Shown here one piece after another: positions 14,905-21,997 of a DNA stretch of 24,559 nt; position 1 is the stretch's first letter; each line of letters starts with the position of its first letter. Below the pieces are notes generated by a model that saw nothing but the letters and a program-made list of their open reading frames with translations, was not told the origin of the DNA and made no database searches. Source of the DNA: Chrysochromulina parva (taxonomy: Eukaryota > Haptophyta > Prymnesiales > Chrysochromulinaceae); assembly GCA_002887195.1 (NCBI GenBank), contig PJAB01000533.1:1-24559 (forward strand), read 5' to 3'. Both the position numbers and the translations under genes were made by a program.

Positions 14905-17900
14905 CTAGCACTCGATTTGTGGCTCGGTTTGTGGAGGTCCACCTTTGCCAAGCTTCTTGAAACCCGCCGCAAAGCCGGCAGCGGCATCAGCTGGCTTCGA
15001 CGGCTCTGGAATCGTCGTTGACTTCACCGGCGAGTCGAATGTAAGCTTCGCCGACGTCGACTTTGATCTCTTCAACGTTTGTCTCTCCTCGAACTCTGCT
15101 TTGGTTGCCAGCTTGGCAAGCTCTTTCACGAGGTCTTTGGGGTTCTTGATGTGCCTAAGACGATCGAAAGCAGTCTCGTGTTGCTTAGCTGGTGGATCTT
15201 TGGTGATCTTTCTGCCGTTGGCGAAAGCGTTGGTGACCATCTGCTTCCGCACCGCGTCCTTGAAGGTCTGCTTGACCTTCTTGCGGAAGCCAAGCAGCTC
15301 GAGTAGGGTGCGTTTGGGTGGTGCATCACGAACGGCTTGATCCTGAATTTGTTGCCAATCTTCCACAACGATTGCAAAGTCTTCGTAAGGAATCTCGTCC
15401 GCTTTGACGGCTTTCATGGCCTCGGTCACCTGCTGTCTGTTCAGGTTGGGATACATGGCATCGAGAATGAGGCGAACCTCCGCCTTCTCGAGCTTCTTCG
15501 ACTTGTCAAGGTCGAAGGTGTCGAACGTCATACGCATGACCTTGTCCATCTGATCCTTGGTCAGCGTCTTCTGGACGTCGTCCGTCTTGAGCGCCTTGAG
15601 CGCCTTGACCATCGTCTGGCGGTTCTTTTCAATGTTCCAGGTCTTCCGCAGCGTCAGAAAGATCGAGTAGACTGTAAATGCGGAAAGGCCGCCAACGATG
15701 ACAGCCAGGAAGGCTGTAGTTTCCTGCAAACCTTTGAGGATCCAGCCGACCACAAGGCACGGGAAGAGTACGAAGGGGAGCAACTTCCGGAAGACGCCAT
15801 CGACGGAGAGGGCCAGGATCTTGTGATTGAAGCGGAGGAGACAGTGCACGAAGATGGTCTCCATGAGCCCCGAGAAGATGACGAAGAACTGGACGAGCGA
15901 GAACTCGTCCGTCCAGATGAGGGAGCTAAGTACACCCAGGCCGAGGTCTGCGCTGGCGCGGAGGACCACGAGCACCATGGCGAAGATGTGGATCGAGGCG
16001 CGGCCAGCCACGACCGGAGGGATGGTCGGGTCAAGCCACAGACTGATGAGCGGCGCCTCCGCGATGATGATGGTGGGCACCAGCTGCTTGATGACGAAGA
16101 CGTTGTTGTTACGCCTGATCTTGAACAACACCGGGCAGTCGCCAGAGAATGCATCCCCGCCCGCCCGCTGGGCCGCCAAGAATTCCGCATCGATGAAGAC
16201 GTCTTTTTCGATCTTTTCTGGGTCGCACCCGCCCCCTGAAGTGCCACAACTTTCCCAGAGCCACGCCGCATTCCCGGGAAGAATTCCACTTCCACGTGCC
16301 ACCTCTTGGGCACGCACCTTGTCGACCAGCGCTTGGCAGCCGTTCATCCGCACGGTCGGCAGCCTGAGATCCAAGCGAATGGTCTGGTGGTCGAAGGGGA
16401 AAAATGTGTAGACGAAGTCGAATGAGACGGTGACAGCCTCGCGGATGTCAAGCAAGGCCGTGGCTGTCGTTTCTGTCAAGTTTGAAACCTTGAAGAAGGA
16501 ATCCATTGTCGAGCGTGCCCGAGCGGGCTCCGTCTCAGTGCCGATGGCGAGTTTCGGGCGCCAGTAGGTAGCCAAATGCTGTGACGGCTCGGATCCCTTG
16601 CTGGAGAGCATCGCAGGGAGGACCACGCGGCAGGGCGAATTGGCCATGCGATCGTCCCGCCAGGACAGATTGTACTTAAGGTTGAAGTCAATCTGCACCC
16701 CAGCGCCTTTCAGCCGATCGACACCAATGCGGAACTCTCCAATATCGAATGATGCAGTCACCAAGGGCTTCGACTCTTGGCCAGTTGGTGCGAAGGGATC
16801 GGAGGGCATCGAGGAATAGACGCGCCCCTGTTTGAGTTCGAGTGTTAGGCAAGCTAGAATTGCCGCCTGCGACGTGCAGTGATGATGCCCGCACTCCGCG
16901 GTGTTGCACTGCGGCCAGCACTGGGCGTCCATGTACATGAACTCGAGGCAGGCTTCTTTTTCGTACGTGTTGCCTTCCACAGAATTCAGTGCTAGCGCCG
17001 AGCACGCGCTCGGGCAGCTCGTGCACATGCTGCGAAGCCCGCAGTCATCACAGTCAGTGCCGAGATCGCACTTGACCTGGCTCGTTCGATCAGTGGTCCC
17101 TGCAAATGGATCGACGCGTTGCGTTGGATTCCTACTGGCGCGAATCTGCGCTAATGCATCCGCAATAGCGTCCTCAGTCATTGCGCCATCGTCGCACTTG
17201 CCCCTGCTGCCCGGAAGCTTCTCATTGCACGTGTTGACGCACAGGGCGGGCGGCGCGAAGGGCGGCACCGGCGGTAGGGGAGGGGGTGGCTTGCTGGGCG
17301 GCGGCTTTGGACTGGGAGGGGAGGATGGCGGCAAGTAGATTGCGACGGCGGAACGGTCATCCCCGGTTGTTACGCGGGTGACTGTCATGTTGACCAACCC
17401 CAGGAGCGTGGACAAGTGCGTCATGTTGTAGCCTAGCAGCTGAGATTTCCTAATCGCTGGGGCGAGTTCGGCGCCTTGGACGAAGACTTTTGCGTCTGCG
17501 TATGGCGTGGGGGGTGGCGGCTTCGAGATAGGGGGTGGTGGCGACTTGGTCAGGAACCGCTCATGGTACAGCCCCATACCGGTTGCAATCATGTCCACCG
17601 ACATGTCTGCAGACTCGAGGTAAGGAAGGGGAGGCGGCGGCGGCGGAGGGTGTGAGGGTACTGACGGCGGGAGGGTCGGAGCTGCCGGAGGAAAGGTGCG
17701 ACGGATCTCAGCATCCGTCCATTTGACTATGACCTCGACATGTATCGTGGAGATGCCCGCCGCATCGGTGGTGTTCCATTCTGGTGGCAATGACAATGAC
17801 GTAACGCATCTCGGCCTACCGGAGCAACCCATAATGGCATTTGTGCCAATGCGGAGTGCTTGGGTGAGACGGGAATCCCATGCTGTCGTGTTATCTACCG

Positions 17901-19053
17901 TAGGCGTGCATCCCACTGCGCATGACGGCACTGTAGCCACGCTGTAATTGTCGAACTGGTACGTGATGATCAGCGAGGGAACGACCATGGCAAAACCATT
18001 GGTGCCGGCATCAATCGGAGCGACTGGGGGCAACGCGGGGGGCGCGGGCGGAGGTCCCGGGAGGGGGACGGTGAACGTGAACGTTTGGGAATAGACGTAG
18101 TAGCTCGATATCGTGTATGGGCCCACGTCCCCCCACGTCCAGGACGCTCCGTTCCATGTGTCGCCGTATGATTCCGTCAAAATCAGCGTGCACGTCGCGC
18201 CCGCGATCAAGTTGGGATTGGCAACCGTCATCGGAACAGTATTCTGCGATAGGGTTCGGGCGTAGCCGTTGGTGCACGAGATGCTCCAACCGCACTCAGA
18301 TGGCCAGCTGCCCCCCGCGACAACGATTGGAGGGGCTATCTGAGGCGGCGGCGGCGGGGGGATTGAAACCAAACGAGGGCCGCAGTCGGTGCAATCGGTG
18401 CCGAAAGTGCAAAAAGGAAACTCAGAGCCCGGGCCGCCGTCCTGACACTCGCTGTCGCCGGCGTAGTACATCGCCATAGAAAATCCGTTATCGAATGGTG
18501 AAGAAGAAACGCAGGTGTCCGAGCACACGTAGGTCGAGCCCGGTGGGGCAACGAGGGGGGGGGACCGAGGCGGAAAAGGGGGGGAATGAGGTGGAGGTGG
18601 CGAAGCTGGTGAAGAAACGGGGGCAGTTCGGGGGCCACAGTCCACGCAATCGGTTCCGACAGAGCAAGCGGAGTATTCGGCACCCGGGCCGCCGTCGTCG
18701 CAGTCGTTGTCGCTCGCGCTAGAGCAGGTGTTGGTGCACAGGCAGTTGGAGGTGCACGAGACAGAAGGGGGGCTCGAACTTGCGCCGGAGCGCGGTCCGC
18801 AGTCGCCGCAATCGGTGCCGAGGGTGCAGTCGGAATACTCCGATCCGGGTCCGCCATCGTCGCACCAGCCGTCATAAGCGAACATGCACGAGTCCGAGCA
18901 GGTCTGTGCTCTGGCGAAGCCCACCATCAGGGCGAAGAAGAGGAAGCGGGCGGGCCGAGGCGCGGAGCTCGGCGCCGAGGTCGCGGAATGGGTAGAGGAG
19001 TAGGCCTGTGCCGAGCTCATGCCGACGAGACCCAGCATCAGGGCGATCTGCAT
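14905..19053 (-). CDS. Pentameric ligand-gated ion channel-like protein with Cys-rich modules and EF-hand, intronless
   Basis: 1382 residues in one exon. The N-terminus has hydrophobic stretches at 1-17 and 37-50 (signal peptide; an ATG at residue 12 is an alternative start). Three modules at ~52-88, 106-142 and 177-227, and a fourth at ~605-675, share C..(x)C...C.DGG.GSE..C..GTDC.DCGPR, a Notch/LNR-like six-plus-cysteine pattern. A SYGDTWNGA domain (~250-330) and several Pro-rich linkers lie between. Residues ~740-980 look like a channel ligand-binding domain ending in YTFFPFDHQTIRLDL (FPFD at 885-888), without the paired Cys of animal Cys-loop receptors. Membrane segments are at ~988-1008, 1014-1033, 1050-1073 and 1091-1134 (one or two). 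Residues 1181-1192 (DLDKSKKLEKAE) are a canonical EF-hand loop, followed by a basic tail. A surface cation or anion channel modulated by Ca2+ is inferred. Confidence 0.85.
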   Translation of the reverse strand: MQIALMLGLVGMSSAQAYSSTHSATSAPSSAPRPARFLFFALMVGFARAQTCSDSCMFAYDGWCDDGGPGSEYSDCTLGTDCGDCGPRSGASSSPPSVSCTSNCLCTNTCSSASDNDCDDGGPGAEYSACSVGTDCVDCGPRTAPVSSPASPPPPHSPPFPPRSPPLVAPPGSTYVCSDTCVSSSPFDNGFSMAMYYAGDSECQDGGPGSEFPFCTFGTDCTDCGPRLVSIPPPPPPQIAPPIVVAGGSWPSECGWSISCTNGYARTLSQNTVPMTVANPNLIAGATCTLILTESYGDTWNGASWTWGDVGPYTISSYYVYSQTFTFTVPLPGPPPAPPALPPVAPIDAGTNGFAMVVPSLIITYQFDNYSVATVPSCAVGCTPTVDNTTAWDSRLTQALRIGTNAIMGCSGRPRCVTSLSLPPEWNTTDAAGISTIHVEVIVKWTDAEIRRTFPPAAPTLPPSVPSHPPPPPPPLPYLESADMSVDMIATGMGLYHERFLTKSPPPPISKPPPPTPYADAKVFVQGAELAPAIRKSQLLGYNMTHLSTLLGLVNMTVTRVTTGDDRSAVAIYLPPSSPPSPKPPPSKPPPPLPPVPPFAPPALCVNTCNEKLPGSRGKCDDGAMTEDAIADALAQIRASRNPTQRVDPFAGTTDRTSQVKCDLGTDCDDCGLRSMCTSCPSACSALALNSVEGNTYEKEACLEFMYMDAQCWPQCNTAECGHHHCTSQAAILACLTLELKQGRVYSSMPSDPFAPTGQESKPLVTASFDIGEFRIGVDRLKGAGVQIDFNLKYNLSWRDDRMANSPCRVVLPAMLSSKGSEPSQHLATYWRPKLAIGTETEPARARSTMDSFFKVSNLTETTATALLDIREAVTVSFDFVYTFFPFDHQTIRLDLRLPTVRMNGCQALVDKVRAQEVARGSGILPGNAAWLWESCGTSGGGCDPEKIEKDVFIDAEFLAAQRAGGDAFSGDCPVLFKIRRNNNVFVIKQLVPTIIIAEAPLISLWLDPTIPPVVAGRASIHIFAMVLVVLRASADLGLGVLSSLIWTDEFSLVQFFVIFSGLMETIFVHCLLRFNHKILALSVDGVFRKLLPFVLFPCLVVGWILKGLQETTAFLAVIVGGLSAFTVYSIFLTLRKTWNIEKNRQTMVKALKALKTDDVQKTLTKDQMDKVMRMTFDTFDLDKSKKLEKAEVRLILDAMYPNLNRQQVTEAMKAVKADEIPYEDFAIVVEDWQQIQDQAVRDAPPKRTLLELLGFRKKVKQTFKDAVRKQMVTNAFANGRKITKDPPAKQHETAFDRLRHIKNPKDLVKELAKLATKAEFEERQTLKRSKSTSAKLTFDSPVKSTTIPEPSKPADAAAGFAAGFKKLGKGGPPQTEPQIEC

Positions 19054-19466
19054 TGCCCTGTTTGACCCAGCAACAGGGCGTCACCACGGGAAAAGCATTT
19101 GGTTCCTGAGAGAAGGACGGCGATCGGGAAGCGGTTGAGCGTTTTTTGACTTTTTGGAGTGGAAGTTTTTGGAGGACTTATATGTAACTGAAAGAGCGAC
19201 TCAGCCCGGAGAAACAGCTTACCGTGTTCAAAAACATCGGGGGTTCAGTTCAGTTCAGTTTCTTCGCGGTCCCCCCACGCTCACACGCATCGGGGGAAGC
19301 TGGGAATCACAACAAACACGATCAGTACGTTCCCGCCGTGTGGGCCAGGACCTCCCCTTTTCCCCCTTTTCCCCCACGCCCCCCCGTGTACACCCTCCGG
19401 CCTGTGCTCCCCTGATCCCTGATGCCGCCTCTGTGCTCTGACTCTGCCACATGCTACACTCTTCTG
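19054..19466. promoter_or_regulatory. Upstream region of the channel gene / 3' flank of HCCS gene
   Basis: 413 bases without a recognisable gene. TTCAG occurs three times in tandem at about 19245-19259. Long pyrimidine runs lie near 19355-19400. No TATA box was identified with confidence on the minus strand. Confidence 0.4.
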
Positions 19467-20669
19467 CTACTGCGACGTAGCTTGCGCCAGCTGGCCCCAG
19501 CGCGACACGCATCCCTCCATGGCCTCGTATCGGCGGGAGGCCTCGGCGGCGCTCTCCGCCGACGACCCGACCGACTCCTTCATTCGCCGGAACGCGTCGG
19601 CTTCGTCCGGGCACACCTGCTGCGCGATGCATGCCATCAGCCCGATATGGGCGACGGCGCAGCTGCGCTCCGAGTCGCACGCCTGCAGCGCGGCCATCTT
19701 CTCCGCACATGTCTGCTGCACGTGCTCGACAAGGCGCTCGCCCCCCCGCCGATCGGCCGCTGCTGCTGCCGCAGTCGGCGCGGCCTCCGCCGCCGCGGGG
19801 ACAGGCGCCGTCCCGAGCACCTTCGGCAGGCCCGCGAACGTGGCCTGCACCCTATCGAGCACGTCGGCGAGCGAGTCGCCCGCGGGGCGCACGTCGATCG
19901 AGATCGAAGGCACCGCGCCCTCCTCGTGCATGCTCACAGGCAGCCTGTCGTTCGGACGGGCGCTGGCGACGTCGTAATAGTCGATGATGTACCGCACCTC
20001 CTTGCCGCAACGGTCCACGATCCAATCATGACGATCAAAGGGGCGAGAGGCGAGGCCGAGGTAGTACTTGCATGCAGCCTTGGGCGAGAGCTCGTCGGGG
20101 CGGCCCATGAAGCTCTTGAGCGTGCGCGGTTGCTTGCATTCGGAGTGCCGCTCCTCCCAGGCTAGGACGTGCTTCCACGTGCTCTCATTCATGTTGTTGT
20201 GGATGGCCACGACCGCCTCCATCGCGTCCTCGTCCACGCCGTCGCCCTTGCCCTTGCGCACCAGTGCGTTGTAGAACATCTGCGCCGACGGGTAGACCCA
20301 CTTCTCGCCCTTCCCGTCTGGGATGGTCGATTCGACGCGCTCGACCGGCAGCACGGCCGCCTGGCCAGGAGCTGGCGTCTGCGCGAGAGCAGGCATCATG
20401 TTGAGCGGGTTGACGGGCGCGTCGGAGGAGCACGGTGCCGGCTTGCGCATCACTGGACAGCCACCATCGCCGCTGCTCGAAGAGCTGGCCGCCGCGGCCG
20501 GCGTGGCCGGCGTGGCCGCCGCCGTGGACACGAACACGGAGGCTGAGCCCTTGTGCATGACCGGGCATCCGCTGATCTGGCTTGAAGCGTCAGCAGGAGG
20601 CGGCGTGCTACCGCCAGTGGCACTGCAGGTGCTGAGCGCGCGCATGACGCCGCCGGCGAACCACGACAT
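19467..20669 (-). CDS. Holocytochrome c synthase (heme lyase) fused to a twin-CX9C domain
   Basis: 400 residues from ATG 20669 (MSWFAGG). Two Cys-Pro heme-regulatory motifs, SGCPVMHK (Cys35) and GGCPVMRK (Cys71), precede the catalytic domain NPLNMMP...LPVERVESTIP (~87-116), WVYPSAQMFYNALVRKGK, the AIHNNMNESTWKHVLAWE block whose His157 corresponds to the axial heme ligand of human HCCS (His154), and RPFDRHDWIVDRCG..VRYIIDYYD. The enzyme attaches heme to apocytochrome c in the mitochondrial intermembrane space. After an Ala-rich linker (~288-308) comes C-x9-C (321, 331), five residues, then C-x9-C (337, 347), the twin-CX9C pattern of Mia40 substrates. Fusion of the two is unusual; both halves fit the same compartment. 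Intronless. Confidence 0.92.
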   Translation of the reverse strand: MSWFAGGVMRALSTCSATGGSTPPPADASSQISGCPVMHKGSASVFVSTAAATPATPAAAASSSSSGDGGCPVMRKPAPCSSDAPVNPLNMMPALAQTPAPGQAAVLPVERVESTIPDGKGEKWVYPSAQMFYNALVRKGKGDGVDEDAMEAVVAIHNNMNESTWKHVLAWEERHSECKQPRTLKSFMGRPDELSPKAACKYYLGLASRPFDRHDWIVDRCGKEVRYIIDYYDVASARPNDRLPVSMHEEGAVPSISIDVRPAGDSLADVLDRVQATFAGLPKVLGTAPVPAAAEAAPTAAAAAADRRGGERLVEHVQQTCAEKMAALQACDSERSCAVAHIGLMACIAQQVCPDEADAFRRMKESVGSSAESAAEASRRYEAMEGCVSRWGQLAQATSQ

Positions 20670-20965
20670 AGTCTTCGAAATTGCCACGAAATTGCCACGT
20701 GTTCGTCATTCACTGCTGCAAATCAGCTAGGTTGTGTCTGGAAAGGAGGTCTCGTCGCATGTCGTCGTCTATCGTCTCGAGGTGTTGCCTAATTCGTTTA
20801 AGCGAATGTGTTTGTAGGGACGCCCGAGTCTTACCGGTAGCGGTACCTCCCGAGGCCCCGTTAGCGCTCGGTGCCTCACCCATCCCTCGGCTATCTTGTC
20901 TATCGGTCCTCTCACGGACCATACGAATGCACGTCAGCAACTTGCAAATCAACGGCTGAGACACG
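20670..20965. promoter_or_regulatory. Upstream region of the HCCS gene
   Basis: 296 bases between the HCCS ATG and the stop of the next minus-strand gene. ATTCGTTTAAGCGAAT near 20790 is a near-palindrome. No other feature was recognised. Confidence 0.4.
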
Positions 20966-21715
20966 CTAGAACAGCCCGAACACCTTCTTCGCGGGCGCGG
21001 CGGGCGCCGGGTGGCCCTCGCACCCGTCCTCGGCCGACAGCCAGAGCTGATCTTCCCGATCGAGGTGCAGGTAGAAGCGATGGTGGAGCGTGTAGGCCTT
21101 GTCGCCAAACTTTGTGCGGAAGCCGGCGAAGCCCTCCTTCTCCAGCGTCTCGCCCGTGCGCCAGACGCGGCCGGCGTCATGTGCCCAGCCATCATACCCC
21201 GCGACCTCAGGCGCTGTCCAGCCCTCCGGGTCGTCCTCGCCGGCCTTGGAGAGGTGGATCGCGAAGCCCATGCCGCCCGTCGCCGTGGGCACCTGCCGGA
21301 CCTCACGCCCGTGGAAGATCTTGGCATTGTCCGCCTCTGCGGTCCGCGAGTAGCCCGGGATGCGTGCCATGCGACCGGCGTCCGCGTCGAACACCACAGG
21401 CTTCTGGGCGTTGCCACTCGCGAGGTGCTCCCTGAGCTTGTCAGAGAGGATGAGCTGAAACATCATGCCGCCGCAAAAATTGAACGTCGCCTTCGCGTCG
21501 TGCAGGTCGACGAGGTACTGAGCCAGGTTGCCATCAGCGTAGTGGGAGTCTCGTGCCTCGGGCACGTGGAGGTGAGGCGGCATCATGGTGGTAGGCTCGG
21601 CGCACACAAGGGTGCTAGTGCGCGATTGGGTGCTAGTGCGCGATGTCGGAAGCACCAACGCGTTTGAGGCGGTCAGGAGGAAGGCCGCCGTCGCTGGCAA
21701 GATGCGACCGAGCAT
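20966..21715 (-). CDS. Conserved-looking protein with secretory/plastid-type leader, function unknown
   Basis: 249 residues from ATG 21715 to the stop at 20966. Residues 1-19 (MLGRILPATAAFLLTASNA) form a signal peptide. They are followed by LVLPTSRTSTQSRTSTLV, a Ser/Thr/Arg-rich acid-poor stretch like a transit peptide, suggesting import into a secondary plastid. The mature part is not low complexity: DLHDAKATFNFCGGMMFQL, IFHGREVRQVP, GGMGFAIHLS, DDPEGWT, YDGW and LHHRFYLHLD followed by WLSAEDGCEG. I do not recognise a named family or catalytic motif. It is encoded 296 bases upstream of the HCCS gene on the same strand, with no sign of cotranscription. Confidence 0.75.
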   Translation of the reverse strand: MLGRILPATAAFLLTASNALVLPTSRTSTQSRTSTLVCAEPTTMMPPHLHVPEARDSHYADGNLAQYLVDLHDAKATFNFCGGMMFQLILSDKLREHLASGNAQKPVVFDADAGRMARIPGYSRTAEADNAKIFHGREVRQVPTATGGMGFAIHLSKAGEDDPEGWTAPEVAGYDGWAHDAGRVWRTGETLEKEGFAGFRTKFGDKAYTLHHRFYLHLDREDQLWLSAEDGCEGHPAPAAPAKKVFGLF

Positions 21716-21932
21716 CTCCGTTGTTCAACACGACGCCTGCTTACCAAAAAGCGGATACGTTGCGGTAGGGTTCCAACAGCGATGCGCGCTTCGTTGAGAA
21801 AAGCTGAGCTTTGCTAGATTTATGTACCAGTCCCTAACCTGATGTGGCCCCTGAGGTAGGCCCTGCAGTAGTCGGTGTGCCAGGAAGGGCCTGGAGCGCT
21901 CTATGGGCTCTAAGACCACGAGCGTGTGCACA

Positions 21933-21974
<42 letters not shown>

Positions 21975-21997
21975 CGCGATGCGCGGTCCATGCGCGC
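21716..21997. promoter_or_regulatory. Upstream region of the plastid-leader gene
   Basis: It separates the ATG at 21715 from the stop of the Ala/Pro-rich ORF and contains the (TG)17 microsatellite. No open frame with recognisable content was found. Confidence 0.4.
21937..21970. repeat. (TG)17 microsatellite
   Basis: Seventeen uninterrupted TG dinucleotides. It lies just 3' of the Ala/Pro/Ser-rich ORF's stop (minus strand) and about 220 bases upstream of the plastid-leader gene's ATG. Alternating purine-pyrimidine tracts can adopt Z-DNA and vary in length between strains. Confidence 0.95.

Noticed and set aside
15337..16239. A 300-codon plus-strand open frame
   Set aside because: It is antisense to the channel's membrane and EF-hand region, whose motifs are convincing on the minus strand.
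1086..19053. Dinoflagellate origin on the basis of GC donors and AG|G acceptors
   Set aside because: Not excluded, but the divergent and convergent gene arrangement and the high GC content fit a haptophyte or pelagophyte at least as well; no spliced-leader evidence can be seen in a genomic window.
20670..20687. Upstream GTG start adding six residues to the heme lyase
   Set aside because: ATG at 20669 is the first proper start in frame; the added codons lack support.
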